Origin: Pseudomonas sp. FP453
GTDB lineage: Bacteria; Pseudomonadota; Gammaproteobacteria; Pseudomonadales; Pseudomonadaceae
Assembly (NCBI RefSeq): GCF_030687495.1
Contig: NZ_CP117435.1
Location: 372,001 to 436,000 of the forward strand
DNA length: 64,000 nucleotides
Reading direction: 5' to 3'
Part shown: positions 16,713 through 29,100 of the stretch, one piece after another
Numbering within the stretch: position 1 is the first letter of the stretch
Layout: the number at the start of each line of letters is the position of its first letter
Notes under the pieces: model-generated
What the model was told of the DNA's origin: nothing
The model's database searches: none
Seen by the model: the letters and a program-made list of their open reading frames with translations, nothing else
Program-made: the position numbers and the translations under genes

Positions 16713-16767
16713 TTTTCAGGTTTTTATCAGCGACGCTGAAGTTTCATGTGTTGGTTCCATGCCCAAT

Positions 16768-16808
16768 GCCGGTTCATGGTGCCTTGAAGCGGTGCACAGT
16801 ATTGGCTC
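16768..16808. promoter_or_regulatory. Candidate pair of NtrC sites upstream of the NrsZ-like RNA
   Basis: Two sites fit the GCAC-N7-GTGC pattern with one good half each: GCCGGTTCATGGTGC (16768-16782) and GCACAGTATTGGCTC (16794-16808). They lie about 160 and 190 bases upstream of the predicted start. The match is weaker than at glnA or ntrB. Confidence 0.5.
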
Positions 16809-16822
16809 CAGCACAAAACAAC

Positions 16823-16912
16823 TGTGGGAGCTGGCTTGCCTGCGATAGCGGTGTATCAGCCAGCATTTTCAGTGGCTGACACGGCGCTATCGCGGGCAAG
16901 CCCGCTCCCACA
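16823..16912. repeat. REP-type palindromic pair, mixed arms
   Basis: The left arm is GTGGGAGCTGGCTTGCCTGC and the right arm is the complement of the GCGGGCTTGCCCGCG flavour. It follows the ntrC stop. The remaining sequence of the 538-base gap (16404-16942) is accounted for by the RNA gene, its promoter, the terminator and this repeat. Confidence 0.9.
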
Positions 16913-16941
16913 TTGGATTTTCGGTGGAGGTGAGAGAGATG

Positions 16942-18378
16942 TCAGGCGTCATCGCCCTCGTCATCATCGCCGCCATCGACCTTCATCCCCAATTCCTTGA
17001 TCTTGCGCGTCAAGGTATTGCGGCCCCAGCCCAGCAGCACAGCCGCATCGCGACGACGACCAGCGGTGTGCTTGAGGGCCGTCTCGATCATGATCCGCTC
17101 AAACGCCGGCACCGCGCTGTCCAGCAGGTTCGACTGGCCGCGTGCCAATGCCTGGTCGGCCCACTGACGCAGCGCCTGCTCCCAGTTGGTCACCGGCGCC
17201 GAGTCCTGCGGCAGGCTCAACAGTTCCGGTGGCAGGTCGCTGATATGCACTTCGCGGCCGGACGCCATCACCGTGATCCAGCGGCAGGTGTTCTCCAGCT
17301 GGCGCACGTTGCCCGGCCATGGCAGGTTTTTCAGGTACTCCTCGGTCTCGCTTTTCAGCAGCTTCGGCTCGACGGCCAGCTCCTGGGCGGCGCGGCTGAG
17401 GAAGTGGCGGGCGAGGGTCGGGATGTCCTCGCGACGGTCCGACATGCGCGGGATGTGGATGCGGATCACGTTGAGGCGGTGGAACAAGTCTTCACGGAAC
17501 TTGCCCGCGTGTACCAGGGTTTCCAGGTTCTGGTGGGTCGCCGCGATGATGCGCACGTCGACCTTGACCGGCGTGTGCCCGCCCACGCGATAGAACTCGC
17601 CGTCCGCCAGCACACGCAGCAGGCGGGTCTGGGTGTCGGCCGGCATGTCGCCGATTTCATCGAGGAACAGCGTGCCGCCGTCGGCCTGTTCAAAGCGCCC
17701 GCGCCGCAGGTTGGCCGCGCCGGTGAACGCGCCTTTCTCGTGGCCGAACAACTCGGACTCCATCAAGTCCTTGGGAATCGCCGCCATGTTTAGCGCGATA
17801 AACGGCGACGCCGCCCGTGGGCTGTGCCGGTGCAGGGCGTGGGCCACCAGTTCTTTACCGGTGCCGGATTCGCCGTTGATCAGCACGGTGATGTTGGAAT
17901 GGCTCAAGCGCCCGATGGCGCGAAACACTTCCTGCATCGCCGGCGCTTCACCGATGATCTCCGGGGTGCGGGTCAGGGCCGGTGGGGCTTCCTGGCTTTG
18001 CTGTTCCTGGGCGTGCTGGTTGGCGCGCTTGACCAGCGCCACCGCCTCGTCCACGTCGAACGGCTTGGGCAGGTATTCAAAGGCGCCGCCCTGGTAGGAC
18101 GCGACAGCGCTGTCCAGGTCCGAGTGCGCGGTCATGATGATCACCGGCAGGCGCGGGTGCTGCTCGCGAATGCGGGCCAGCAGGTCCAGGCCACTGGCGC
18201 CGGGCATGCGGATGTCGGAGATGATCACGTCGGGCTGCTGGCGTGCCAGGCGGCTCATCACGCCGTCGGCGCTGTCGAAGCTCTGGGTGGTCATGCCTTC
18301 CTGTTGCAAGGCTTTCTCGAGGACCCAGCGGATAGAACGGTCGTCATCGACGATCCAGACAGTTTCACTACGGCTCAT
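16942..18378 (-). CDS. ntrC: Nitrogen regulation response regulator NtrC (sigma-54 activator)
   Basis: NtrC, phosphorylated by NtrB under nitrogen limitation, activates sigma-54 promoters. The 478 residues comprise a receiver domain (phospho-acceptor Asp55 in VIISDIRMPG), a sigma-54 AAA+ domain (Walker A GESGTGKE at 169-176, GAFTGA loop at 216-221, GTLFLDEIGDMP) and a Fis-type helix-turn-helix (AAVLLGWGRNTLTRKIKEL). The C-terminus is acidic (DGGDDDEGDDA). It overlaps ntrB by four bases. Its likely targets in this window are ntrB itself, glnA and the NrsZ-like RNA just downstream. Confidence 0.97.
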   Translation of the reverse strand: MSRSETVWIVDDDRSIRWVLEKALQQEGMTTQSFDSADGVMSRLARQQPDVIISDIRMPGASGLDLLARIREQHPRLPVIIMTAHSDLDSAVASYQGGAFEYLPKPFDVDEAVALVKRANQHAQEQQSQEAPPALTRTPEIIGEAPAMQEVFRAIGRLSHSNITVLINGESGTGKELVAHALHRHSPRAASPFIALNMAAIPKDLMESELFGHEKGAFTGAANLRRGRFEQADGGTLFLDEIGDMPADTQTRLLRVLADGEFYRVGGHTPVKVDVRIIAATHQNLETLVHAGKFREDLFHRLNVIRIHIPRMSDRREDIPTLARHFLSRAAQELAVEPKLLKSETEEYLKNLPWPGNVRQLENTCRWITVMASGREVHISDLPPELLSLPQDSAPVTNWEQALRQWADQALARGQSNLLDSAVPAFERIMIETALKHTAGRRRDAAVLLGWGRNTLTRKIKELGMKVDGGDDDEGDDA

Positions 18379-19460
18379 GTCGATGGGGCTCCTTGTTCCA
18401 GTGGCAGAAAGATCGAGAACGTGGTGTGGCCAGGATGGCTCTCACATTCGATCAGACCCTGGTGCTGGCTGATGATGTTCTGGGTAATGGCCAGGCCCAG
18501 CCCGGTACCGTCCGGGCGGCCGCTGACCATGGGAAAGAAAATGGTTTCCTGGAGTTCCGCAGGAATGCCCGGGCCGTTGTCGATGATCTCGACCTTGGTC
18601 ACCAGGCGATGGCGCACATGGCCGATGGTGAACTGGCGCAGGGCGCGGGTGCGCAGGCTGATGCGGCCCAGGCGCAGCTCGTTCTGGCTGCTGATGGCCT
18701 GCATGGCGTTGCGCACGATATTGAGCACCGCCTGGATCATCTGTTCGCGGTCGATCAACACGTCGGGAATGCTTGGGTCGTAGTCGCGCACCAAAGTGAT
18801 GCAGCCCTGGCTTTCGGCCTCGACCAGTTGGCAGACGCGCTCCAGCACTTCGTGCACGTTGGTCATCGCCAGGGACGGCAGCTTGTTGGAGCCGAGCATG
18901 CGGTCCACCAGGTTACGCAGGCGGTCGGCTTCCTCGATGATGACGTTGGTGTAGTCCTTGAGGTTCTCGTCGGGCAGCTCACGGGCCAGCAGCTGCGCCG
19001 CGCCGCGAATGCCGCCGAGCGGGTTCTTGATCTCATGGGCCAGGCCGCGCACCAGCATCTTGCTGGTCTCCTGCTTGGACAGCTGCGCTTCTTCCTTGGT
19101 GATGCGCAGCAGGCGGTCGCGGGGGTGCACTTCGAGCAACAGCAGGGTCGTGCCGTTGCTGAGGATCGGGGTCACGGCGTAATCGACGGTCAGCGTCTGG
19201 CCGGTGAGGGCGGTGAGCATCGCTTCGCGCTTGGTAAACGGGTGTGCCTGCTCCACCGCCTGGCGCAACGAGCTCAAGGCCTCGGCCGACTCGGTGAACA
19301 GTTCGCTGATGAACTGCCCATGGCTGCGCTGGCCGCTGATGGCCAGGAGCATCTCCGCCGCCGGGTTCATGTACTCAAGGCGCAGGTCGTCATTGAGCAG
19401 GATGGTCGCGGTGGTCAGGTTGTCGAGTAGCAAACGGTGCAGTGCATCGCTGATGGTCAT
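18375..19460 (-). CDS. ntrB: Nitrogen regulation sensor kinase NtrB
   Basis: NtrB is the cytoplasmic histidine kinase and phosphatase for NtrC, controlled by PII. The 361 residues have an N-terminal PAS domain (LLNDDLRLEYMNPAAEMLL), the phospho-acceptor His142 in RGLAHEIKNPLGG and the ATPase boxes NIVRNAMQAI, DNGPGIP and GTGLGLAITQ. No membrane segment is present, as expected. The start codon at 19460 is preceded by AAAAGAGGTCCTG. A sigma-54 motif and an NtrC site upstream suggest autoregulation. The stop overlaps the ntrC start. Confidence 0.97.
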   Translation of the reverse strand: MTISDALHRLLLDNLTTATILLNDDLRLEYMNPAAEMLLAISGQRSHGQFISELFTESAEALSSLRQAVEQAHPFTKREAMLTALTGQTLTVDYAVTPILSNGTTLLLLEVHPRDRLLRITKEEAQLSKQETSKMLVRGLAHEIKNPLGGIRGAAQLLARELPDENLKDYTNVIIEEADRLRNLVDRMLGSNKLPSLAMTNVHEVLERVCQLVEAESQGCITLVRDYDPSIPDVLIDREQMIQAVLNIVRNAMQAISSQNELRLGRISLRTRALRQFTIGHVRHRLVTKVEIIDNGPGIPAELQETIFFPMVSGRPDGTGLGLAITQNIISQHQGLIECESHPGHTTFSIFLPLEQGAPST

Positions 19461-19516
19461 CAGGACCTCTTTTGGAGCAAGGCGCGGGCTTGAGGCACGC
19501 GCTGATACAAGGAAAA

Positions 19517-19532
19517 TGCAAAAACCAAACCA
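19517..19532 (-). promoter_or_regulatory. Candidate sigma-54 promoter of ntrBC
   Basis: The minus strand reads TGGTTT-GGTTT-TTGCA: the -12 half is perfect and the GG-N10-GC spacing exact, while the -24 half is only partial. It would start transcription near 19505, about 45 bases before ntrB. Confidence 0.6.
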
Positions 19533-19658
19533 AGGCTCCGAAAAGAAGCGTAAATGCCCTGGAATGGGGGTTTAGGGCGCGAATCTGTGGCGGTCTGCCG
19601 GCTTGCCCGGGAAGTTTCGAACCAAAATGGGCTGATGGGTGGGAAGGGGGCAGTCTTG

Positions 19659-19675
19659 CGCACCAATATAGTGCG
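19659..19675. promoter_or_regulatory. NtrC binding site upstream of ntrB
   Basis: CGCACCAATATAGTGCG contains GCACCAATATAGTGC, which on the other strand reads GCACTATATTGGTGC, the sequence I recall for the strong NtrC site of the E. coli glnA promoter. It lies about 160 bases upstream of the predicted sigma-54 start. The rest of the 302-base gap (19461-19762) holds the promoter above and nothing else that I recognise. Confidence 0.8.
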
Positions 19676-19762
19676 TATTTGGCGGGTCTGTTCAGGAATG
19701 CTGAAAAAGGCTTTGTTGGCAGAGGGTACGGCGGTAGATCACGCAACGGTGGCGTTCTGGAT

Positions 19763-20389
19763 TCAGGAAGGCTTTTTCGGCGGGGTCTTTCTGTTGTTCA
19801 GGCAAGGGGTGATGACTTCGCGCAGGCCACCATTGTCGTGCGGCAATAAAAACACCGCAGTCAACGGTGTGCCTCCGCGGACGGCTGAAGGCAGTTTTAT
19901 CTTGATGGGGTGGCCGGCCATATCAGCGCTGATCCACTCGCGTAACTCGCGGCGATTGGCAGGCATGGTGAATTTGAACAGTGCACCCTGCGGTTGCGGG
20001 TGTTCTGCGCTGTAGTAGCCGTTTACGGGATAGGTGTGGGCGGGAAGCGCACCTGTCGTGAGGCTGAGGGGGTCTGTTGGCCGGGTTCTTTTACCTTCAT
20101 AAATGCTGGGATTGAAGCGCAGTTCATCGGTGTGGGTGTACAGCGAGATGACCGGGCGCAAAGGTGAGCGATAGCAGGCGACTTGCAGGATCGCAATGCT
20201 GGTCTCGTCAGCGTGAGCGGCCATGCCGTCGATGTGCACGCTGGTAATCTTGCTGCGCGGCTCGGGCGCTTGCACGATCCAGGTGGCGGGCACGAAGTTG
20301 TTGATTGGGGAGGACGTGCGTTCTTGTGCGCAGGCCAGCGGGCTGAGCATGAGCATCAGTGAGCATAGGCGTTTGCAGGTGGGATTCAT
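19763..20389 (-). CDS. Hypothetical exported protein
   Basis: The 208-residue protein starts at the ATG 20389 (MNPTCKRLCSLMLMLSPLACA), which gives a signal peptide; a longer frame to 20536 has no support. The mature region has motifs such as SKITSVHIDGMAAHADETS, QVACYRSPLRPVISLYTHTD and ANRRELREWISADM, which I cannot place in a family. Two Cys residues in the mature part could form a disulfide. It is transcribed away from glnA's terminator towards ntrB and is flanked by no related genes. Confidence 0.65.
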   Translation of the reverse strand: MNPTCKRLCSLMLMLSPLACAQERTSSPINNFVPATWIVQAPEPRSKITSVHIDGMAAHADETSIAILQVACYRSPLRPVISLYTHTDELRFNPSIYEGKRTRPTDPLSLTTGALPAHTYPVNGYYSAEHPQPQGALFKFTMPANRRELREWISADMAGHPIKIKLPSAVRGGTPLTAVFLLPHDNGGLREVITPCLNNRKTPPKKPS

Positions 20390-20534
20390 TGCTAAGTACG
20401 CAGGAGGGTGGCGGCTGGTCGTTGCATCCTGGCGAATCGGCTGTCTGGGGTATGTCGGATATTTCTGCAAATTTATGAAATGACCGGAAATGGCCTGCAC
20501 TGAACTGGGGCGTGATCGGACAAGGCAAACAGGC

Positions 20535-20566
20535 AAAAAAAAGACCTCCCGAAGGAGGTCTTTTTT
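20535..20566 (-). terminator. Rho-independent terminator of glnA
   Basis: AAAAAAGACCTCC-CGAA-GGAGGTCTTTTTT: a perfect stem with a GAAG-type loop and a T-run on both strands. It ends about 30 bases after the glnA stop and may also serve the opposite strand. Confidence 0.92.
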
Positions 20567-20595
20567 GTCACGCCACGTTAAGCAGCGCTACCGGA

Positions 20596-22002
20596 TCAGC
20601 AGCTGTAGTACAGCTCGTATTCCAGTGGGTGTACGAAGGTGCGGACCTTGATTTCTTCTTCGCTTTTCAGGGCGATGTAGGCATCGATAAAGTCGTCGCT
20701 GAACACGCCGCCTTTGGTCAGGAACGCACGGCCCTTGTCCAGCTCTTCCAGGGCTTCTTTCAGGCTGCCGCACACTTGTGGGATCTCTTTGGCCTCTTCA
20801 GGCGGCAGGTCGTACAAGTTTTTGTCGGCGGCGTCGCCTGGGTGGATCTTGTTCTGGATGCCGTCCAGGCCAGCCATCAGCAGGGCGGCGAACGCCAGGT
20901 ACGGGTTGGCAGCCGGGTCCGGGAAACGTGCTTCGATACGACGGCCACGTGGGCTGTTGACGTAAGGAATACGGATCGAGGCGGAACGGTTACGGGCCGA
21001 GTAGGCCAGCATGACCGGTGCTTCGAAACCTGGTACCAGACGCTTGTAGGAGTTGGTCGCCGGGTTGGTGAAGCCGTTCAGGGCCTTACCGTGCTTGATG
21101 ATACCGCCGATGAAGAACAGGGCAGTTTCCGACAGGCCGGCATAGCCTTCGCCGGCGAAGGTGTTCTTGCCATCTTTGGCGATGGACATGTGCACGTGCA
21201 TGCCCGAACCGTTATCACCGTACAGAGGCTTAGGCATGAAGGTCGCGGTGCGGCCGTAGGCGTCAGCTACGTTGTGGACAACGTATTTCAGGGTTTGAAC
21301 TTCGTCGGCCTTCTTCACCAGGGTGTTGAACTTGACGCCGATTTCGTTCTGGCCAGCAGTTGCCACTTCGTGGTGGTGAACTTCAACGACCTGGCCCATT
21401 TCTTCCAGCGCGTTGCACATGGAGGTACGGATTTCGTGGTCGTGGTCGAACGGAGGTACTGGGAAGTAGCCGCCTTTGACGCCTGGACGGTGGCCTTTGT
21501 TGCCGCCTTCGATGTCTTGGTCGGACATCCACGAGCCTTGCTCGGAGAAAATCTTGAACATCGAACCGGAGATGTCGGACTTGAACTTCACTTCGTCGAA
21601 GATGAAGAACTCAGGCTCTGGACCGCAGAAAACGGTGTCACCGATACCGGTGGTCTTCAGGTATTCCTCGGCACGGTGGGCGATGGCGCGCGGGTCGCGA
21701 TCGTAGCCTTGCATGGTCGAAGGTTCGATGATGTCGCAGACCAGGATCAGGGTCGGCTCTTCGGTGAACGGGTCCAGTACGGCGGAGTCGTCGTCCGGCA
21801 GCAGGATCATGTCGGAGGCTTCGATGCCTTTCCAGCCAGCGATGGAGGAACCGTCGAACATCTTGCCGACTTCGAAGAAGTCGTCTTCCAGCGCGTCACG
21901 AGCCGGCATGGTCACGTGGTGCTGCGTGCCTTTGGTGTCCGTGAAGCGCAGATCAATCCATTTAACGTCATGATCTTTGATGAGTTGAACCGACTTCGAC
22001 AT
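20596..22002 (-). CDS. glnA: Glutamine synthetase, type I
   Basis: GlnA condenses glutamate and ammonia at the cost of ATP and is the main route of ammonia assimilation. The 468 residues form a beta-type GSI. Features are [40 protein letters not shown], the ATP site [16 protein letters not shown] and NRSASIRIP. The adenylylation Tyr397 is present in NLYDLPPEE, so activity should respond to GlnE. The ATG at 22002 has GGAGGAC just upstream. A sigma-54 promoter with two NtrC-like sites (22105-22239) indicates induction under nitrogen limitation. thiI is divergent. Confidence 0.98.
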   Translation of the reverse strand: MSKSVQLIKDHDVKWIDLRFTDTKGTQHHVTMPARDALEDDFFEVGKMFDGSSIAGWKGIEASDMILLPDDDSAVLDPFTEEPTLILVCDIIEPSTMQGYDRDPRAIAHRAEEYLKTTGIGDTVFCGPEPEFFIFDEVKFKSDISGSMFKIFSEQGSWMSDQDIEGGNKGHRPGVKGGYFPVPPFDHDHEIRTSMCNALEEMGQVVEVHHHEVATAGQNEIGVKFNTLVKKADEVQTLKYVVHNVADAYGRTATFMPKPLYGDNGSGMHVHMSIAKDGKNTFAGEGYAGLSETALFFIGGIIKHGKALNGFTNPATNSYKRLVPGFEAPVMLAYSARNRSASIRIPYVNSPRGRRIEARFPDPAANPYLAFAALLMAGLDGIQNKIHPGDAADKNLYDLPPEEAKEIPQVCGSLKEALEELDKGRAFLTKGGVFSDDFIDAYIALKSEEEIKVRTFVHPLEYELYYSC

Positions 22003-22104
22003 AGTGTCCTCCGGGTGGCTTCGGGCTGGGGTAGTGGAGTTAGCCCTTAGAATGTGGGTGATGCCGGCGCGGATAGTCCGCCATGGCAACCTGCCTCACA
22101 AGAG

Positions 22105-22120
22105 AGCAAATTGCATGCCA
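22105..22120 (-). promoter_or_regulatory. Sigma-54 promoter of glnA
   Basis: The minus strand reads TGGCAT-GCAAT-TTGCT, a near-consensus -24/-12 element with exact spacing. The predicted start (near 22094) leaves a leader of about 90 bases before the glnA ATG. Confidence 0.85.
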
Positions 22121-22193
22121 GTGCGCCAACATGGGTTTTTTGGTCCAAAAACGCCCCTATAAAGGTGCAATGCGACAAAAGCTCGAAAATGGC

Positions 22194-22239
22194 GCACCGC
22201 AATGTGGCGCTTCCGCCTGAAAGCGCACTGCTTTAGTGC
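22194..22239. promoter_or_regulatory. Two NtrC-type sites upstream of glnA
   Basis: GCACTGCTTTAGTGC (22225-22239) is a perfect GCAC-N7-GTGC palindrome, extended to GCGCAC...GTGCGC. GCACCGCAATGTGGC (22194-22208) has one perfect half. The centres are 31 bases apart, about three helical turns, and lie near -107 and -138 from the predicted start. This is close to the paired enhancer of E. coli glnA. Confidence 0.75.
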
Positions 22240-22336
22240 GCGCACAGTCCAATGCATATTAACTGGTTAAACCTTGAGCGATTTCCGCTATAATCCGCGC
22301 CCCCCTTTTTCAGCAGGCCCGGCGCGCGCTGTTTCC

Positions 22337-23791
22337 ATGAAATTAATCGTTAAAGTCTTCCCCGAGATCACCATCAAAAGCCGACCGGTACGGACGCGTT
22401 TCATCCGTCAGTTGGCCAAGAACATCCGTGCCGTGCTCCGTGACCTGGACCCGGCTGTGGTGGTGAACGGCGTGTGGGACAACCTCGAGCTGGAAACCCG
22501 CCTCACCGACGCCAAAGCCTTGAAGGACATGACCGAACGCCTGAGCTGCATGCCGGGCATCGCGCATTTCCTGCAGGTGGATGAGTACCCGCTGGGCGAC
22601 TTCGACGACATCACCGAGAAGTGCAAACAGCACTTCGGCAGCGAGATCGAAGGCAAGATCTTTTCGGTGCGTTGCAAGCGCGCCGGCAAGCACGCCTTCA
22701 GCTCCATGGACGTCGAAAAATACGTCGGCAGCAAGCTGCGTCGCGAGTGCGGCGCTGCCGGAATTTCCCTGAAAGCGCCGCAAATTGAAGTGCGCATGGA
22801 AATTCGCGACCAACGGTTGTTTGTCATCCACAGCCAGCACAACAGCATCGGCGGCTACCCGCTGGGCGCCCTGGAACAGACCCTGGTCTTGATGTCCGGC
22901 GGTTTCGATTCCACGGTGGCGGCCTACCAGATCATGCGCCGTGGCCTGATGAGCCACTTCTGCTTCTTCAATCTGGGCGGGCGTGCACACGAATTGGGCG
23001 TGATGGAAGTCGCGCACTTTATCTGGAAGAAGTACGGCAGCTCCCAACGCGTGCTATTTGTAAGCGTACCGTTTGAGGAAGTGCTGGGAGAAATTCTCGG
23101 TAAAGTCGATAACAGTCATATGGGCGTGGTATTGAAGCGTATGATGTTGCGCGCTGCGTCGCGGATCGCCGATCAGTTGCAGATCGACGCTCTGGTGACC
23201 GGTGAAGCCATCTCCCAGGTCTCCAGCCAAACGCTGCCGAACCTGTCGCTGATCGATTGCGTCACCGAGAAGCTGGTCTTGCGCCCGCTGATCGCCAGTC
23301 ACAAGCAGGACATCATCGACCTGGCCGAAGAAATCGGCACGGCGGATTTTGCCAAGCACATGCCTGAATATTGCGGGGTCATCTCGGTGAACCCCAAGAC
23401 CCACGCCAAGCGCAACCGCGTGGAGTACGAAGAACAACAGTTCGACATGGCCGTTCTGGAGCGTGCGCTCGAGAATGCCAAGCTGGTGCCGATCGATCGC
23501 GTGATCGACGAATTGGGCCAGGACATCAAGATCGAAGAAGTCAGCGAAGCCCTGGCCGGCCAGATCGTCATCGACATCCGTCACCCGGATGCCGCTGAAG
23601 ATGAGCCGCTGGAAATCGCTGGCATCGACGTACAAACGCTGCCGTTTTATGCATTGAACGCGCGTTTCAAGGAACTGGATAACAGCCGTCAGTACCTGCT
23701 GTATTGCGACAAAGGCGTGATGAGTCGCCTGCATGCCCACCATTTGCTCAGTGAGGGGCATGCCAATGTGCGCGTTTATCGACCGAGCTAA
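22337..23791 (+). CDS. thiI: tRNA 4-thiouridine synthase ThiI
   Basis: ThiI transfers sulfur to uridine 8 of tRNA and, in many bacteria, to ThiS for thiazole synthesis. The 484 residues show a ferredoxin-like plus THUMP region, the adenylating PP-loop SGGFDSTVA near residue 180 and a C-terminal rhodanese domain ending [14 protein letters not shown], whose Cys carries the persulfide. This form with rhodanese is the sulfur-transfer type. I chose the ATG at 22337 ([12 protein letters not shown]) because earlier in-frame codons lack a ribosome site. glnA is divergent, and the shared 334-base intergenic region holds the glnA NtrC sites. Confidence 0.96.
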   Translation: MKLIVKVFPEITIKSRPVRTRFIRQLAKNIRAVLRDLDPAVVVNGVWDNLELETRLTDAKALKDMTERLSCMPGIAHFLQVDEYPLGDFDDITEKCKQHFGSEIEGKIFSVRCKRAGKHAFSSMDVEKYVGSKLRRECGAAGISLKAPQIEVRMEIRDQRLFVIHSQHNSIGGYPLGALEQTLVLMSGGFDSTVAAYQIMRRGLMSHFCFFNLGGRAHELGVMEVAHFIWKKYGSSQRVLFVSVPFEEVLGEILGKVDNSHMGVVLKRMMLRAASRIADQLQIDALVTGEAISQVSSQTLPNLSLIDCVTEKLVLRPLIASHKQDIIDLAEEIGTADFAKHMPEYCGVISVNPKTHAKRNRVEYEEQQFDMAVLERALENAKLVPIDRVIDELGQDIKIEEVSEALAGQIVIDIRHPDAAEDEPLEIAGIDVQTLPFYALNARFKELDNSRQYLLYCDKGVMSRLHAHHLLSEGHANVRVYRPS

Positions 23792-23930
23792 GAGCCCGGG
23801 GCTGTTTGCCTGTGGCCTGCGTCACCGGCCCCCCGACTCTGCCGTCAAGCTGTAACGGCAAGGCCTGACTCTACTGTTAATCGCTGCCACGACCTGTCAG
23901 CACACCGAATCCTCTGATCGAGATACACAA

Positions 23931-25751
23931 GTGATCGAAAATCTACGTAACATCGCCATCATTGCTCACGTTGACCATGGTAAAACCACCCTGGTAGACA
24001 AACTCCTGCGTCAATCCGGCACCCTGGAGCGCAACGAGCTCAACGACGAGCGCGTGATGGACTCCAACGACCAGGAAAAAGAGCGCGGTATTACCATCCT
24101 GGCGAAAAACACCGCCATCAACTGGAACGGCTACCACATCAACATCGTGGACACCCCGGGCCACGCCGACTTCGGCGGCGAAGTAGAACGCGTAATGTCG
24201 ATGGTTGACTCCGTTCTGCTGCTGGTTGATGCCCAAGACGGTCCTATGCCGCAAACCCGTTTCGTGACCAAGAAGGCTTTCGAAGCCGGCCTGCGTCCAA
24301 TCGTGGTGATCAACAAGGTTGACCGTCCAGGCGCGCGTCCGGACTGGGTTCTGGACCAGATCTTCGACCTGTTCGACAACCTGGGTGCCACCGAAGAACA
24401 GCTGGACTTCAAAGTCGTCTACGCCTCGGCCCTGAACGGTATTGCCGGTCTGGACCACACCGACATGGCTGAAGACATGACCCCGCTGTACCAGTCGATC
24501 GTCGACAACGTACCAGCGCCAAAAGTTGACCGTGACGGTCCGTTCCAGATGCAAATCTCGGCACTGGACTACAACAGCTTCCTGGGCATTATCGGCGTTG
24601 GCCGTATCGCTCGTGGTCGCGTCAAGCCGAACACTCCGGTTGTGGCTATCGACGCCGACGGCAAGAAGCGTAACGGTCGTATCCTGAAGCTGATGGGTCA
24701 CCACGGTCTGCACCGTGTAGACGTTGAAGAAGCGGCTGCCGGCGACATCGTCTGCATCAGCGGCATGGACTCGCTGTTCATCTCCGACACCCTGTGCGAC
24801 CCGCTGAACGTTGAAGCGATGAAGCCGTTGACCGTTGACGAGCCAACCGTTTCCATGACCTTCCAGGTAAACGACTCGCCTTTCTGCGGTAAAGAAGGCA
24901 AGTTCGTGACTTCCCGTAACATCAAGGAACGTCTGGACAAAGAGCTGCTGTACAACGTTGCACTGCGCGTTGAAGAAGGCGACTCGGCTGACAAGTTCAA
25001 GGTATCGGGCCGTGGCGAGCTGCACTTGTCCGTACTGATCGAAACCATGCGTCGCGAAGGCTTCGAAATGGGCGTTGGTCGTCCAGAAGTGATCATCCGC
25101 GTTGTTGACGGTAACAAGCACGAACCATTCGAAAACGTCACCATCGACACCCCGGAAGAATCCCAGGGCAAGGTGATGGAAGAGATGGGTCTGCGTAAAG
25201 GCGACCTGACCAACATGGTGCCGGATGCCAAAGGCCGTGTACGTCTGGAATACAACATCCCTGCTCGTGGTCTGATCGGTTTCCGTAACCAGTTCCTGAC
25301 CCTGACCAACGGTGCTGGCATCCTGACCTCGATCTTCGACCGTTACGACGTGATGAAGTCCGGTCAAATGTCCGGCCGTCAGAACGGCGTTCTGGTATCG
25401 GTAGAAACCGGCAAGGCGCTGACCTACTCCCTGGAAACCCTCCAGGCGCGTGGCAAGCTGTTCGTTGAACACGGTCAAGAGATCTACAACGGTCAGATCG
25501 TTGGTCTGAACAGCCGTGACACCGACATGGGCGTCAACCCAACCAAAGGCAAGAAGCTCGACAACATGCGTGCTTCGGGTAAAGACGAAACCATCGCTCT
25601 GGTTCCACCTGTTCGCTTCACCCTGGAACAGGCCCTGGAATTCATCCAGGACGACGAGCTGTGCGAAGTTACGCCTAAGTCGATCCGCCTGCGTAAGAAG
25701 ATCCTGGACGAAGGCGAGCGTACCCGCGCTGCCAAGAAAGCCAAGAACTGA
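23931..25751 (+). CDS. typA: Translational GTPase TypA/BipA
   Basis: TypA is a ribosome-binding GTPase related to EF-G that acts in ribosome assembly and stress growth. The 606 residues start with a GTG ([20 protein letters not shown]), with P-loop HVDHGKTT, switch [17 protein letters not shown] and NKVD. Domains II, III and V are followed by the BipA-specific C-terminal domain. Codon use is strongly biased (for example GGT, GTT and CGT are enriched compared with its neighbours), as in highly expressed genes. A strong terminator follows 19 bases after the stop. Confidence 0.97.
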   Translation: MIENLRNIAIIAHVDHGKTTLVDKLLRQSGTLERNELNDERVMDSNDQEKERGITILAKNTAINWNGYHINIVDTPGHADFGGEVERVMSMVDSVLLLVDAQDGPMPQTRFVTKKAFEAGLRPIVVINKVDRPGARPDWVLDQIFDLFDNLGATEEQLDFKVVYASALNGIAGLDHTDMAEDMTPLYQSIVDNVPAPKVDRDGPFQMQISALDYNSFLGIIGVGRIARGRVKPNTPVVAIDADGKKRNGRILKLMGHHGLHRVDVEEAAAGDIVCISGMDSLFISDTLCDPLNVEAMKPLTVDEPTVSMTFQVNDSPFCGKEGKFVTSRNIKERLDKELLYNVALRVEEGDSADKFKVSGRGELHLSVLIETMRREGFEMGVGRPEVIIRVVDGNKHEPFENVTIDTPEESQGKVMEEMGLRKGDLTNMVPDAKGRVRLEYNIPARGLIGFRNQFLTLTNGAGILTSIFDRYDVMKSGQMSGRQNGVLVSVETGKALTYSLETLQARGKLFVEHGQEIYNGQIVGLNSRDTDMGVNPTKGKKLDNMRASGKDETIALVPPVRFTLEQALEFIQDDELCEVTPKSIRLRKKILDEGERTRAAKKAKN

Positions 25752-25770
25752 GTTAACTCAGGCTGAATGA

Positions 25771-25807
25771 AAAACGCCCCCGGTCGAAAGGCCGGGGGCG
25801 TTTTTTT
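25771..25807 (+). terminator. Rho-independent terminator of typA
   Basis: AAAACGCCCCCGG-TCGAAAGG-CCGGGGGCGTTTTTTT: a long GC stem followed by seven T. Confidence 0.95.
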
Positions 25808-25841
25808 GTGCCTGCAGTTTGTGTGTTGTCTCTACCGGCCC

Positions 25842-25915
25842 CATCGCAGGCAAGCCAGCTCCCACACTTGAATGTGTTCACAAATCAAAATGTGGGAGCT
25901 GGCTTGCCTGCGATG
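25842..25915. repeat. REP-type palindromic pair
   Basis: Both arms are of the GGGAGCTGGCTTGCCTGCGAT flavour, here facing outward (complement first), with GCCCCATCGCAGG at the left and GCGATGAGGCC at the right end. Confidence 0.9.
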
Positions 25916-25944
25916 AGGCCCTAAAGGGCACTACAGAATCTGGA

Positions 25945-26379
25945 TCAGAACTTATCGAGCGTCTTGAACTTGGTCTCGCGCACCACTTCCTTCGGCTTGT
26001 ACGCGCAATACCCCGGGCGCGGCCCGATCTTCGGGTGGTTGCGGCAGGTATCCGGGCGCTTGTCATAAATAGTGCAGAAGCGCGTCTTACGATCCAGGAA
26101 CAGGCAGTCGTTGTTGCTCATGCGCTGCAGGGTAAAAATCTCGGACTTGGAATTGAAGCGCTCGACGATGCCTTCCTTCTGCAAGCGCTTGGCGATGTTC
26201 TTCGCCGGGTCGCCGAGTTCGAATTCATCGACCAAGCCAATGCGGATCAGGTCCTTGACCTTCACTTCCACCGGCAGCGTGCAGCAGCTGGACACGCAGC
26301 CACCGCACATGTGCGCGGAGTATTTCTGCCACGTTTCAAGACGGTCGAGTTCCGCGGCGGCGATCAGTTGAGGCTTCAT
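25945..26379 (-). CDS. YkgJ-family cysteine cluster protein
   Basis: The 144-residue protein starts at the ATG 26379 (MKPQLIAAAELDRLE). It has the Cys arrangement of the YkgJ/UPF0153 family: CGGCVSSCC near residue 25, then CLFL, CTIYDKRPDTCRNHP and a later YCAY, consistent with binding zinc or an iron-sulfur cluster. No function is established for the family to my knowledge. It stands alone between the typA terminator and the divergent glgP. In-frame extension upstream to 26421 has no ribosome site. Confidence 0.88.
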   Translation of the reverse strand: MKPQLIAAAELDRLETWQKYSAHMCGGCVSSCCTLPVEVKVKDLIRIGLVDEFELGDPAKNIAKRLQKEGIVERFNSKSEIFTLQRMSNNDCLFLDRKTRFCTIYDKRPDTCRNHPKIGPRPGYCAYKPKEVVRETKFKTLDKF

Positions 26380-26619
26380 CAGGGTTCCAAAAGGTGGGGC
26401 TGTATCCGGGCGCGCGATCATACCGGGATTGGTGATTTTTTGAACAATATTTTGCGGGTTTCAGCCAGAAGGTGCGCTTGCCGCAAAAGCAGGCACGGCC
26501 AATGCATCAAAAACCAGCAAAGGTAAATGCGTTAAAAAAGTGCCGAACCAGAGCGGTCACCGTCTGTCAGACCGTCTAGGCTCTAGCAACTCCTTCTATC
26601 TCGCCCGAGGTCGCATCTG

Positions 26620-29070
<2,451 letters not shown>

Positions 29071-29100
29071 ACCCCGCAACACCCTGTGGGAACAGGCTCT

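Noticed and set aside
16520..16879. Plus-strand frames over the repeat region
   Set aside because: They run through hairpins, the terminator and a REP pair and have no coding motifs.
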